Origin: Mesorhizobium metallidurans STM 2683
GTDB taxonomy: Bacteria; Pseudomonadota; Alphaproteobacteria; Rhizobiales; Rhizobiaceae
Length of the DNA: 64,000 nucleotides
Direction: 5' to 3'
NCBI RefSeq assembly: GCF_000350085.1
Contig: NZ_CAUM01000143.1
Coordinates: 155,748-219,747 of the forward strand
Position numbers and translations under genes: made by a program. Positions 8,000 through 16,931 of the stretch are shown piece by piece (positions within the stretch are counted from its first letter, which is position 1; every line of letters begins with the position of its first letter). Below the pieces are notes generated by a model. It searched no databases, had not been told where the DNA came from, and saw only the letters and a program-made list of their open reading frames with translations.

Positions 8000-8587
8000 A
8001 TGAAGCCGGCCATTCGCAAGATCGTGACCTATGTCGAGAACACCTTGATCGAAGGTGGCAAGACAGCACCCCGGCCGTTGCGCCTGATCGGCGTCGCCGC
8101 GGTGCTGACGAACCCCTGGGCTGGCCGCGGTTTCACCGACGATCTTTCGCCGGAGATCCGGGCCATCGCTCCCGTCCTCGGCGAAACGCTGACCCGCGAG
8201 ATCGTCGCGATCGCCGGTTCGGGCGAGGCGATAGAAGGCTATGGCAAGGCCGCCATCTCAGGCACGTCAGGCGAGATCGAGCATGCCTCGGCGCTGATCC
8301 ACACGCTGCATTTCGGCAATCATTATCGCCGCGCCGTCGGCGCCAAGACGTATCTCGCCTTCACCAATCTGCGCGGCGGACCGAACACGCCGATCATGAT
8401 CCCGCTTATGGACAAGAACGACGAGGGCCGCCGCTCGCATTATCTGACCGTGCATTTCCAGATCGGCGATGCGCCCGCTCCCGACGAACTGGTGGTGGCG
8501 CTCGGCGCCTCCATCGGTGGCCGCCCGCATCACCGCATCGGCGACCGCTATCAGGATTTGAAGGAGGTCGGAGATCTGGATGGCTGA
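8000..8587 (+). CDS. DUF1185 / amino acid synthesis family protein
   Basis: 195 residues, matching the short conserved AA_synth (DUF1185) family: VTYVENTLIEGG near the start, AAVLTNPWAGRG, GKAAISGTSGEIEHASALIH, RAVGAKTYLAFTN, and GGRPHHRIGDRYQD near the end. The family has no well-established reaction; members often sit beside luciferase-type monooxygenases and amidohydrolases. The ATG at 8000 is chosen because conserved sequence starts there. It overlaps the next gene by 8 bases, so the two are translated as a unit. Likely a catabolic enzyme of the operon rather than a biosynthetic one (inference). Confidence 0.8.
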   Translation: MKPAIRKIVTYVENTLIEGGKTAPRPLRLIGVAAVLTNPWAGRGFTDDLSPEIRAIAPVLGETLTREIVAIAGSGEAIEGYGKAAISGTSGEIEHASALIHTLHFGNHYRRAVGAKTYLAFTNLRGGPNTPIMIPLMDKNDEGRRSHYLTVHFQIGDAPAPDELVVALGASIGGRPHHRIGDRYQDLKEVGDLDG

Positions 8588-10376
8588 CACCGCCGCCTCC
8601 GCATGGGGCCGCGACACGGCTCCGGACGGCACCGGCTTCATCCGGGCCGGTTCCGGTGCGCCGGTTCTGCTCATCCACGGCGTCGGCATGAGTGCTTCGA
8701 TCTGGCAGCCGCAAATCGAGATGATGAAGGATAGCCACGACCTGATCGCCATCGACATGCTTGGCCATGGCGCCTCGCCCTTGCCGCCGGAGAATGCCGA
8801 ACTTCGGGACTTCGCCGATCAGGCGATCCGCCTGCTCGACCATCTTGGTCTCGATAGCGTATCGGTGGTCGGTCATTCCATGGGCGCGTTGATCGCTCAG
8901 GAAATTGCGCTTCGCGCGCCTTCGCGTGTCAGCTCCGTTGTCTGCCTCAACGCGGTCTTCCGCCGCCCTCCGGCGCAGGCGCAGGCGGTGCGCGAACGCG
9001 CGGCGGCGCTGGGTCGTCACCGCGATCGTTCAGCCATTGCCGCAACGATTGCCCGCTGGTTCGGCGAGCCGATCCCGGCCGATCTGGCCGGAGCCGCCGC
9101 AACGGCGCGCGCCGCGCTCGAAAGCGTCGACGCGCAAGGCTATGCCCGCACCTACCGTCTCTTTGCCCGCGCCGACGCCGAGCACGGCGACCGCCTTGCC
9201 GGACTTAGCCAGCCGGCACTGTTCATGACCGGGTCGGAAGACAGGAATTCGACACCCGCAATGTCGGCCGCGATGGCACGGCTTGCACCGAACGGCCAAT
9301 GCCTGGTCCTGAGCGGCGAAAAGCATATGATGACAATAGCTTCGCCGGAAAAAGTGACTCAGCATATCAACACTTTTCTCGAAAACCCCACGCATGCCGC
9401 AAGCGCCGGCATCGATCCCGCATTCGACGTCACCGAATTCCGGCGGGCGCTTGGTTCCTTCCTGACCGGCGTCACCATCGTCACGACGATCGGCGCCGAA
9501 GGCGAACCGCGCGGCTTCACCGCCAACTCCTTCACCTCGGTCTCGCTCGAGCCGCCGCTGGTGCTTGTCTGCATCGCCAAGAAGGCTTTGGGACACAGCG
9601 CCTTCTCGACATCCAGAGGTTTCGCCATCAACATCCTGTCCGAAAGTCAGAAGACCGAATCCGGCATCTTCGCATCCAAGGCCGTGGACAAATTCGCCGC
9701 CGTCGCCTGGCAACCCGGCCAGACCGGCAATCCCCTGATCGACGGTTCCGTTGCAGTGTTCGATTGCGGCATGGAGCAACTGGTCGATGCCGGCGACCAT
9801 TCGATCCTCATCGGCCGCGTCCGCGACTTCAGCCACAATGGCGCACAGCCGCTTGGTTATTGCCGGGGCGCCTATGTCACGCCCGGCCTCAGCCAGGAAG
9901 CCCTGGCGGCGGCGCCGCCTGAGACCGAAGTCGGCGCCATCCTGGAAAATGAGGGCCGTGTGCTGTTCTTCGAAACCGCCGACGGGTTTCACGAATTGCC
10001 GGCCGGGCGTGGGCTGGGCACACCCGGTGACGCACGTAGTCTCAAGGGACGCCTTGCCGCCAGGGCCATCGACGCGCAGCTCGGCTTCCTGTTCGCGGTA
10101 TGGGACGATGCAGCCGACCCTTCGCGCACCCATGTCTACTATCGCGGCACGGTTGACGGCCCCTACTCCGACGATCGCCGGGTCAGGCTTGTCGACATCG
10201 AGCATATCGCCGGTCTGAAGATCGCCGACCCGGCGGTGCGTTCGATGCTTGACCGCTATGCGCGCGAACGCGCCGAGGATCAATTCGGCGTCTATGTCGG
10301 CAATGAGGTCGAAGGCGAAGTCCGGCCGCTTGCCAAACCAGCGCCTGCCGCAGCTCTTCATTCCGGCCACAGGTGA
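8580..10376 (+). CDS. Alpha/beta hydrolase-flavin reductase fusion with an extra C-terminal domain
   Basis: 598 residues in three parts. Residues 1-265 are an alpha/beta hydrolase: HGVG oxyanion loop (His33), nucleophile elbow GHSMG (Ser100), and the end His in GEKHMM. Residues 275-440 are a flavin reductase (HpaC/DIM6 type): FRRALGSFLTGVTIVTT, GFTANSFTSVSLEPPLVLVCI, FAINILSESQ and HSILIGRVRDF. Residues 450-598 are a further alpha-beta domain with a Nudix-like look (AILENEGRVLFFET) but no proper Nudix box. The reductase should supply reduced FMN to the luciferase-like monooxygenase encoded next. Joining hydrolase and reductase in one chain is unusual. No stop or frameshift separates the parts. 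Confidence 0.85.
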   Translation: MADTAASAWGRDTAPDGTGFIRAGSGAPVLLIHGVGMSASIWQPQIEMMKDSHDLIAIDMLGHGASPLPPENAELRDFADQAIRLLDHLGLDSVSVVGHSMGALIAQEIALRAPSRVSSVVCLNAVFRRPPAQAQAVRERAAALGRHRDRSAIAATIARWFGEPIPADLAGAAATARAALESVDAQGYARTYRLFARADAEHGDRLAGLSQPALFMTGSEDRNSTPAMSAAMARLAPNGQCLVLSGEKHMMTIASPEKVTQHINTFLENPTHAASAGIDPAFDVTEFRRALGSFLTGVTIVTTIGAEGEPRGFTANSFTSVSLEPPLVLVCIAKKALGHSAFSTSRGFAINILSESQKTESGIFASKAVDKFAAVAWQPGQTGNPLIDGSVAVFDCGMEQLVDAGDHSILIGRVRDFSHNGAQPLGYCRGAYVTPGLSQEALAAAPPETEVGAILENEGRVLFFETADGFHELPAGRGLGTPGDARSLKGRLAARAIDAQLGFLFAVWDDAADPSRTHVYYRGTVDGPYSDDRRVRLVDIEHIAGLKIADPAVRSMLDRYARERAEDQFGVYVGNEVEGEVRPLAKPAPAAALHSGHR

Positions 10377-10381
10377 GACCG

Positions 10382-11440
10382 ATGAGATTTTCGCTTTTCG
10401 TCCACATGGAGCGCTCGGATCTGGCGAAGCCGCATTCCGAACTGCTGGCGGAGTTGGAGGAGCTTGTGCTGCTCGCGGAGCAGGCAGGGTTCGAGACCGC
10501 ATGGATCGGCGAGCACCACGGCATGGAATTCACCATCTCGCCGAACCCATTCATCAACATCGCCTATCTCGGCGCGAGGACGACAAGCATCCGCCTGGGC
10601 ACCGGCACCATCGTGGCGCCGTTCTGGCATCCCATCAAGCTCGCCGGCGAGGCGGCGATGGCCGACGTCATCACCGGCGGCAGGCTCGATATCGGCATTG
10701 CGCGCGGCGCCTACAGCTATGAGTACCAGCGGCTCTTCCCCGGGCTCGAAGCCTGGGGCGCGGGCCAGCGCATGCGTGAGATGGTCCCGGCGATCCGAGG
10801 CCTTTGGGATGGCGATTTCGAACTCTCCGGCGAGTTCTGGTCATTCCCGTCGACCACCTCCTCGCCCAAGCCGCTGCAAAAACCTTATCCACCGATCTGG
10901 GTGGCGGCACGTGATCCGAATTCGCACGACTTCGCCGTGGCCAGCAAATGCAATGTGCAGGTGACGCCGCTTGCCTCCGGCGACGGCGAGGTGGCGAGCC
11001 TGATGGAGCGCTTCAATGCAGCTTGTGCCGCTCATCCGGAAACGCCGCGGCCGGAAATCATGCTTCTGATGCACACATTCGTGGCCGAGGACGCGGCCGA
11101 CGCCGACCGTCTGGCACAGGATCTGTCGCAATTCTACTGCCAGTTCGGCGCCTGGTTCCAGAACAAGAAGCCGGTGCATCAGGGCATTCTGGAGCCGCTG
11201 ACGGAAGCAGAGATTGCGGCCATGCCGCAGTATGCGCCGGACAAGATCAGGCAGAATCTGGTTATCGGTGAAGCCGACGAGGTGATCGCCCGGCTGAAGA
11301 CCTATGAAGCGCAGGGCTACGACCAGTATTCGATCTGGATCGACAGCGGCCTCTCCCACCAGCGCAAGAAGAAATCGCTGCAGCTCTTCATCGACAAGGT
11401 GATACCGGCTTTTTCTGAGCCGCAAATGGGGCCGCGATGA
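10382..11440 (+). CDS. LLM-class flavin-dependent monooxygenase
   Basis: 352 residues of the bacterial-luciferase-like fold: AEQAGFETAWIGEHHGMEF with the typical EHH, LGTGTIVAPFWHP, and a TIM-barrel pattern with GGRLDIGIARGAY and PPIWVAARDP. These enzymes use FMNH2 from a partner reductase to oxidise amines, aldehydes, sulfonates or heterocycles. The reductase domain is encoded immediately upstream. ATG 10382 is preferred over GTG 10373 because AGGTGAG lies at the right distance. Its end overlaps the dehydrogenase start by 4 bases (ATGA). Confidence 0.88.
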   Translation: MRFSLFVHMERSDLAKPHSELLAELEELVLLAEQAGFETAWIGEHHGMEFTISPNPFINIAYLGARTTSIRLGTGTIVAPFWHPIKLAGEAAMADVITGGRLDIGIARGAYSYEYQRLFPGLEAWGAGQRMREMVPAIRGLWDGDFELSGEFWSFPSTTSSPKPLQKPYPPIWVAARDPNSHDFAVASKCNVQVTPLASGDGEVASLMERFNAACAAHPETPRPEIMLLMHTFVAEDAADADRLAQDLSQFYCQFGAWFQNKKPVHQGILEPLTEAEIAAMPQYAPDKIRQNLVIGEADEVIARLKTYEAQGYDQYSIWIDSGLSHQRKKKSLQLFIDKVIPAFSEPQMGPR

Positions 11441-12912
11441 GCACCACCGAATTCAGGAATTACATAGACGGAAGCTTCGTGGACGCCGCGGCGACCTTCG
11501 ACAGCATCGATCCGTCGACTGGTGCGCCATGGGCCAAAATGCCCGCGGCATCCGTGGCCGATGTCGACCGGGCCGTCGAAGCCGCTCACCATGCGCTGCG
11601 CTCCGGCCCGTGGGCGTCAATGACGGCGAGCGCGCGCGGCAAGCTCTTGGTCAAGCTCGGCGATCTTGTCGTTGCCAATGCCGATCGGCTGGCCGAACTC
11701 GAGACGCGCGATACCGGCAAGATCATCCGCGAGACCCGCGCCCAGATCGCCTATGTCGGCGACTACTACCGCTACTATGGCGGGCTGGCGGACAAGCACG
11801 AAGGCTCGTTTGTTCCGATCGACAAGGCGGATATGGAGGTGACGATCCGGCCGGAGCCGATAGGCGTCGTTGCCGCTCTCGTGCCGTGGAATTCGCAGCT
11901 GTTCCTGTCGGCCGTCAAACTCGGCCCGGCGCTGGCAGCGGGCTGCACCGTCGTTCTAAAGGCGTCCGAGGACGGCCCGGCACCGCTGCTCGCCTTCGCC
12001 GAACTCGTGCACGAAGCCGGTTTTCCTGCCGGGACCGTGAACATCCTGACCGGCTTCGGCCACGACTGCGGACACCGCCTGACCAGCCATCCGCTCGTCG
12101 CCCGCGTCGCCTTCACCGGCGGGCCGGCGACCGCCCGGCGGATCGTCGTCAACACGGCGGAGAACCTCGCCTATACGACGCTCGAACTCGGCGGCAAAAG
12201 CCCGGTCGTGGTCTTTTCCGACGCCGATCTGGACAGCGCCGCCAACGCCGTGGTCGCCGGCATCTTCGCCGCCACCGGCCAAAGCTGCGTCGCCGGCTCG
12301 CGGCTGCTCATCGAGCGTTCGGTAAAGGACGAATTCCTCGACAGGCTGAAGCGGAAGGCTGAATCCATCAGGATCGGCGACCCGCAAGACCCTGCAACGG
12401 AAATGGGACCCCTAGCGACCTCGCGCCAGCGCGAACGGATCGAACGAATTGTTGCAGAAAGCCTCACCGCCGGCGGTCGCCTGATCACTGGCGGCGCGCG
12501 GCCCAAGGAAAAGACAGACGGTTTCTATTTTGCGCCGACGATCATCGAGGCATCGGATCAGAGTCTCGTTTGTGTGCGTGAAGAACTGTTCGGCCCCGTG
12601 CTGAGCGCGCTGGCCTTCGACACCGAGGCGCAGGCGCTGTCGCTCGCCAACGATACAGAGTTCGGGTTGGCGTCCGGCGTCTTCACCACCAATCTCGCCA
12701 GGGCGCACCGCATGGCTCGCGGTATCCGCGCCGGCGTGGTCTGGATTAACACCTACCGCGCCGTCTCGCCTCTGGTGCCATTCGGTGGCTACGGCCAGTC
12801 CGGGCTCGGCCGCGAAGGCGGTCTCGATGCCATCCGCGATTACACGCGCTCGAAATCGGTGTGGATCCGCACCTCGGACGAGCCGATCCCCGATCCCTTC
12901 GTCATGCGGTAG
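11437..12912 (+). CDS. NAD(P)-dependent aldehyde dehydrogenase
   Basis: 491 residues, standard ALDH length. The motifs are in order: VPWNSQLFL (cofactor-region PWN), KASEDGPAPLL, FTGGPATARRI, the catalytic Glu in LELGGKSPVVVF, and the nucleophile Cys in ATGQSCVAGSRL, with EELFGPVLS and GGYGQSGLGREGG near the end. It probably oxidises the aldehyde released by the preceding monooxygenase. Four-base overlap with that gene argues for translational coupling. The substrate remains unknown. Confidence 0.9.
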   Translation: MSTTEFRNYIDGSFVDAAATFDSIDPSTGAPWAKMPAASVADVDRAVEAAHHALRSGPWASMTASARGKLLVKLGDLVVANADRLAELETRDTGKIIRETRAQIAYVGDYYRYYGGLADKHEGSFVPIDKADMEVTIRPEPIGVVAALVPWNSQLFLSAVKLGPALAAGCTVVLKASEDGPAPLLAFAELVHEAGFPAGTVNILTGFGHDCGHRLTSHPLVARVAFTGGPATARRIVVNTAENLAYTTLELGGKSPVVVFSDADLDSAANAVVAGIFAATGQSCVAGSRLLIERSVKDEFLDRLKRKAESIRIGDPQDPATEMGPLATSRQRERIERIVAESLTAGGRLITGGARPKEKTDGFYFAPTIIEASDQSLVCVREELFGPVLSALAFDTEAQALSLANDTEFGLASGVFTTNLARAHRMARGIRAGVVWINTYRAVSPLVPFGGYGQSGLGREGGLDAIRDYTRSKSVWIRTSDEPIPDPFVMR

Positions 12913-12996
12913 GCGCCGCGGGCGAGGAATGACGGTCAGGGCGAAAACGACCCGGCCGTGAAATGCCGACAACGACAACAAACAGAGGAGAACGAC

Positions 12997-14001
12997 ATGA
13001 AACTGATCTTCGCCGGCATCCTTGCCGGACTTCTGACCACGACGGCCGCCAAGGCCGAGGACATGGTATTCACCAGCTGGGGTGGAACGACCCAGGAGGC
13101 CCAGACCAGGTCATGGGCGGAGCCTTTCACGGCCGCGTCCGGCATCAAGGTGTTGCAGGACGGCCCGACCGACTACGGCAAGCTGAAGGCCATGGTCGAC
13201 GCCGGCAATGTGAGCTGGGATGTGGTCGACGTCGAGATGGATTTCGCTATCAAGGCGGCCAAGGACGGCCTGCTGGAGCCAATCGACTTCAATGCCGTGC
13301 CGAAGGCCGACCTCGACCCCCGCTTCACCACCGACCATGCGGTCGGCAGCTTCTACTATTCCTTCGTGCTCGCCTGGAACAAGGGCGCCGTTTCAGGCGA
13401 ACCGGCCGGCTGGGCCGACATGTTCGACCTGAAGAAATTCCCGGGCAAGCGCACCTTCTACAAATGGTCGGCGCCCGGCGTCATCGAAATCGCGCTGCTG
13501 GCCGACGGCGTGCCTGCCGACAAGCTCTATCCGCTTGATCTCGACCGCGCCTTCAAGAAGCTCGACACCATCAAGTCGGACATCGTCTGGTGGAGCGGCG
13601 GCGCGGAATCGCAGCAATTGATCGCTTCCGGCGAGGCAGCGTTCGGCCAGTTGTGGAACGGCCGCGTCTTTGCGCTGGAGAAAGACGGCGCCGATGTCGG
13701 CGCATCCTGGAGCCAGAACCTGACGGCCGCCGACGTTCTGGTCGTGCCGAAAGGCGCCAGGAACAAGGACGCGGCCATGAAGTTCCTGGCAGTGGCCAGC
13801 AGTGCTGCCGGCCAGGCCAAGTTCGCCGAAGCCAGCGGCTACGCGCCGATCAACACCAAGGCCAAGGCCGAAATGCCCGCCGATGCGGTCAAGGCCCTGC
13901 CCGATGCCCATGTCGACGGGCAGATCAATCTCGACATGAACTACTGGGCCGAGCACCGCGACGAGATCGCCACGCGCTGGTATGCGTGGCAGGCGAAATA
14001 G
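12997..14001 (+). CDS. ABC transporter substrate-binding protein, polyamine/opine type
   Basis: 334 residues with an N-terminal Sec signal of about 20 residues ending at TAAKAED. The mature start MVFTSWGGTTQEAQ and DYGKLKAMVDAGNVSWDVVDVE are typical of the spermidine/putrescine (PotD-like) binding family. AGAGGAGA lies just upstream of the ATG. It captures the substrate of the following two-permease ABC importer. The upstream flavin monooxygenase and aldehyde dehydrogenase genes suggest that the imported compound is an amine or amine-like molecule used as a C/N source (inference). Confidence 0.88.
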   Translation: MKLIFAGILAGLLTTTAAKAEDMVFTSWGGTTQEAQTRSWAEPFTAASGIKVLQDGPTDYGKLKAMVDAGNVSWDVVDVEMDFAIKAAKDGLLEPIDFNAVPKADLDPRFTTDHAVGSFYYSFVLAWNKGAVSGEPAGWADMFDLKKFPGKRTFYKWSAPGVIEIALLADGVPADKLYPLDLDRAFKKLDTIKSDIVWWSGGAESQQLIASGEAAFGQLWNGRVFALEKDGADVGASWSQNLTAADVLVVPKGARNKDAAMKFLAVASSAAGQAKFAEASGYAPINTKAKAEMPADAVKALPDAHVDGQINLDMNYWAEHRDEIATRWYAWQAK

Positions 14002-14104
14002 AGCAATTCCAGGAAAAGTGTGAAACGGTTTTCCGTCCGGAATTGCGTCAAAACAAAGAGATAGAGCGGCTCTGCGTTTCCGTGAAACGATGAACCGCTC
14101 TAGC
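14000..14104 (+). repeat. Rhizobial-type intergenic repeat, copy A
   Basis: About 105 bases starting at the stop of the binding-protein gene. A second copy is at 31351-31456 in reverse orientation, matching at roughly nine bases in ten by eye. The copy contains complementary segments (GAGCGG near 14064 and CCGCTC near 14096) that could fold. The family is familiar from Mesorhizobium-like intergenic regions. Its role is unknown; here it separates a highly expressed binding-protein gene from its permease genes. Confidence 0.8.
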
Positions 14105-14124
14105 GCCAGCCATTCCATGACAAG

Positions 14125-14151
14125 GAGCGGGACGGCATGCTCGTCCCGCTC
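14125..14151 (+). other. Perfect inverted repeat (stem-loop) before the permease gene
   Basis: GAGCGGGACG and CGTCCCGCTC form a 10-base perfect stem around a 7-base loop. No T-run follows, so it is not a classic intrinsic terminator. Placed between binding-protein and permease genes, such a structure could stabilise the upstream mRNA or limit downstream expression. An ATG at 14137 lies in the loop, which is one reason for choosing the later start 14170. Confidence 0.6.
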
Positions 14152-14169
14152 CGCAACCAAGGTGTCGCC

Positions 14170-15030
14170 ATGTCGGTGGAAACGCAGCGGAGCATCGCAA
14201 CAATGCGTATGCCGGGAGGCCTCGGCGGCCTGCTGCCGGCGCTGATCCTGATCGGGCTGTTCTTTGTCGTCCCGGTGTTGGCGCTTCTGCTGCGCAGCGT
14301 CACCGACCCTGCCCCCGGCCTGCAGAATTATGCAGCCCTTCTGGGCGACGGCACCTATGCGCGGGTGTTCTTCAACACCTTCCTGGTCGCCGCGGTCGTG
14401 ACCATCGTCACCATACTCGTCGCCTTCCCGGTCGCCTGGATGCTAGCGATCATGCCGCCGGCGCTCGCCTCGATCGTCTTCGGCATCATCATCCTGTCGA
14501 TGTGGACCAATCTCTTGACCCGCACCTATGCCTGGATGGTGCTGCTGCAGCGCACCGGCGTCATCAACCGGGCGCTGATGGCGACAGGTGTCATCGACCA
14601 GCCGCTGCCTCTCATCAACAACCTCACCGGCGTCACCATCGGCATGGTCTACATCATGCTGCCCTTCATGATCCTGCCGCTGGTCGGCACCTTGCGGGCA
14701 ATCGATCCGATGACGCTTCGCGCCGCGGCACTTTGTGGCGCAAGCCCTTTCCAGGCCTTCCGCCGCATTCTGTTGCCGCTCTCGCTTCCCGGCGTCGCCG
14801 CCGGTGGCCTGATGGTGTTCGTCATGTCGCTCGGTTATTTCGTCACGCCCGCGCTGCTTGGTGGCACCGCGAACATGATGCTTGCCGAAATGATCGCGCA
14901 GATGATCCAGTCGCTGCTCAATTGGGGGCTGGGCAGCGCCGCCGCCTTCATCCTGCTCGTCGTCACCATGGCGCTCTACGCGCTGCAACTGCGCCTCGTC
15001 GGCGCCAGACGCGCGACGGGAGGCGTCTGA
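14170..15030 (+). CDS. ABC transporter permease, PotB-like
   Basis: 286 residues with about six transmembrane helices, for example LLPALILIGLFFVVPVLALLL, NTFLVAAVVTIVTILVAFPVAW and GGLMVFVMSLGYFVTPALLGG. The EAA loop appears as LRAAALCGASPFQAFRRILLP. ATG 14170 has AAGG upstream and avoids starting in the stem-loop; ATG 14137 in the same frame is possible. It pairs with the next permease to form the membrane channel of the importer. Confidence 0.88.
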   Translation: MSVETQRSIATMRMPGGLGGLLPALILIGLFFVVPVLALLLRSVTDPAPGLQNYAALLGDGTYARVFFNTFLVAAVVTIVTILVAFPVAWMLAIMPPALASIVFGIIILSMWTNLLTRTYAWMVLLQRTGVINRALMATGVIDQPLPLINNLTGVTIGMVYIMLPFMILPLVGTLRAIDPMTLRAAALCGASPFQAFRRILLPLSLPGVAAGGLMVFVMSLGYFVTPALLGGTANMMLAEMIAQMIQSLLNWGLGSAAAFILLVVTMALYALQLRLVGARRATGGV

Positions 15031-15031
15031 G

Positions 15032-15832
15032 ATGCTGCTCGACTATGACCGCATGGGATGGCTGAAAGTCGCGCTGCTTGGCTTCACAGCGCTCGTCGCC
15101 GCCTTCCTGCTGCTGCCGGTGGTCTTCATCGTGCTGCTCTCGTTCGGCTCGTCGCGCTGGCTGGCCTTTCCGCCGCCCGGCTGGACGCTCAAATGGTATC
15201 AGGAGCTTTTCGCCGATCCGTCATGGCTCGAAGCAGCACTCACCAGCGCCAGGATCGCCACCATGACAGCGCTGCTTGCCGTCCTGATCGGCATTCTTGC
15301 CTCCTTCGCGCTGGTTCGCGGACGTTTTCGCGGGCGCGAAATCCTGCGTGGCCTGCTGCTGACGCCGATGGTGTTGCCGGTCGTGGTCTTCGCCATCGCC
15401 ATCTATGCATTCTTCCTTCGCCTTGGTCTCGGCGGCACCACCATCGGCTTCGTCATCGCCCACACCGTCCTTGCCCTGCCCTTCGCCATCATCCCGATCG
15501 CCACGGCGCTCGAAGGCTTCGACAAGTCGATCGAGGACGCTGCCATCGTCTGCGGCGCCAGCCCGCTCGAAGCCAAGCTCAGGATCACCTTGCCGTCGAT
15601 CCGGATCGGCATCTTCTCCGCCGCGATCTTTTCCTTCCTCGCATCGTGGGACGAGGTTGTCGTGGCGATCTTCATGGCCAGTCCCACCTTGCAGACCTTG
15701 CCCGTCAAGATCTGGGGCAGCCTCAGGGCCGACCTCAGCCCGGTGATCGCCGCGGCCTCCAGCCTGCTGGTCGGTTTGACGCTTGCCCTGATGATCGTGA
15801 CGGCACTGCTGCGCCGAAGGTTCCAGACATGA
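15032..15832 (+). CDS. ABC transporter permease, PotC-like
   Basis: 266 residues, about six membrane helices, starting one base after the previous stop with GGGAGG upstream. The EAA loop reads IEDAAIVCGASPLEAKLRITLP, the site of contact with the ATPase. It belongs to the PotC half of polyamine/opine-type importers. Its last bases overlap the ATPase start (ATGA), so the three membrane and energy components are translationally coupled. Confidence 0.9.
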   Translation: MLLDYDRMGWLKVALLGFTALVAAFLLLPVVFIVLLSFGSSRWLAFPPPGWTLKWYQELFADPSWLEAALTSARIATMTALLAVLIGILASFALVRGRFRGREILRGLLLTPMVLPVVVFAIAIYAFFLRLGLGGTTIGFVIAHTVLALPFAIIPIATALEGFDKSIEDAAIVCGASPLEAKLRITLPSIRIGIFSAAIFSFLASWDEVVVAIFMASPTLQTLPVKIWGSLRADLSPVIAAASSLLVGLTLALMIVTALLRRRFQT

Positions 15833-16905
15833 CCCAGCCCTTCCTCTCCATACGCAAATTGCGCAAGGCGTTCGGCGCCTTCACGGCCGTGCACGATGTG
15901 ACGCTGGATATCCCCAGGGGCGAGTTCCTGACCTTCCTCGGCCCATCGGGTTCGGGAAAGTCGACGACGCTCTATGCGATCGCCGGATTCCAGGACCCGA
16001 GTTCAGGCGATGTCCTGCTGGAAGGCAAGTCGCTGCTCGCGGTGCCGCCGCATAAACGCAACATCGGCATGGTCTTCCAGCGCTACACGCTGTTTCCGCA
16101 TCTGAGCGTCGCCGAAAACGTCGCCTTTCCGCTTCGCGTTCGTCGCCGTCCCGAAGCCGAGGTCAAGCGCAAGGTCGCCGACATGCTTGGCCTTGTCAGG
16201 CTCGAAAGCTTCGCCGAAAGGCTACCGGGCGCGCTGTCAGGCGGCCAGCAGCAGCGCGTCGCACTTGCCCGCGCGCTGGCCTACGACCCGCCGATCCTTT
16301 TGATGGACGAGCCGCTGTCGGCGCTCGACAAGAAATTGCGCGAGGAGATCCAGGCCGAAATCCGCCGCATCCATCGCGAGACCGGCGTCACCATTCTCTA
16401 CGTCACCCACGATCAGGAAGAGGCGCTGCATCTGTCGGACCGGATCGCCCTGTTCAGGGACGGCCGCATCGAGCAGACCGGCACCGGCGAGGACCTGTAT
16501 CTGCGGCCGGCGACCGATTTCGTCGCAGGCTTCATCGGCAATTCGAACTTTCTGGCCGCCGAACATCTGGAAACCGTCGGCGGTGCGGCAACCATCCGTC
16601 TCGGCGACGGCTCGCTCGTTTCAGGCATAAGCGCCAACGGCAGCTTCGAACGGGGACAAAAGACCAGGCTGATGATCCGACCGGAAGCGTTTCGTCTCGA
16701 GCGCGGCCCGACAAGCGCGGAACTCGCCGTTGAGATCGTCGATGTTGCCTTCTACGGCGAGCGCCGGCGGATCGTTGCGCGCACCGCCGCCGGACAGGAG
16801 ATCGACATCAGGCCGACTTCAGCCGCCATGGCGTCGCAAGATGCAGCGCCGCGCCACAGGCAGGTCTTTTTCGATCCGGGCGCCGCCTTCCTCTTTCCGG
16901 CCTAG
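15829..16905 (+). CDS. ABC transporter ATP-binding protein, PotA-like
   Basis: 358 residues. Walker A GPSGSGKST near 37, Q-loop in VFQRYTLFPH, signature LSGGQQQRVALARAL, Walker B ILLMDEPLSALD, and switch His in YVTHDQEEAL are all present. Residues 240-358 form the TOBE regulatory domain. It energises uptake for the permeases encoded just upstream. It is convergent with the polyol ABC operon (26-base gap), and no clear terminator hairpin is visible between them. Confidence 0.92.
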   Translation: MTQPFLSIRKLRKAFGAFTAVHDVTLDIPRGEFLTFLGPSGSGKSTTLYAIAGFQDPSSGDVLLEGKSLLAVPPHKRNIGMVFQRYTLFPHLSVAENVAFPLRVRRRPEAEVKRKVADMLGLVRLESFAERLPGALSGGQQQRVALARALAYDPPILLMDEPLSALDKKLREEIQAEIRRIHRETGVTILYVTHDQEEALHLSDRIALFRDGRIEQTGTGEDLYLRPATDFVAGFIGNSNFLAAEHLETVGGAATIRLGDGSLVSGISANGSFERGQKTRLMIRPEAFRLERGPTSAELAVEIVDVAFYGERRRIVARTAAGQEIDIRPTSAAMASQDAAPRHRQVFFDPGAAFLFPA

Positions 16906-16931
16906 TCGACAGCGACGGCACGCTGAAGAGT

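Noticed and set aside
11529..12362. Long overlapping frame inside the aldehyde dehydrogenase
   Set aside because: Arg/Gly-rich translation typical of a shadow frame in GC-rich DNA; the other frame carries the full ALDH motifs.
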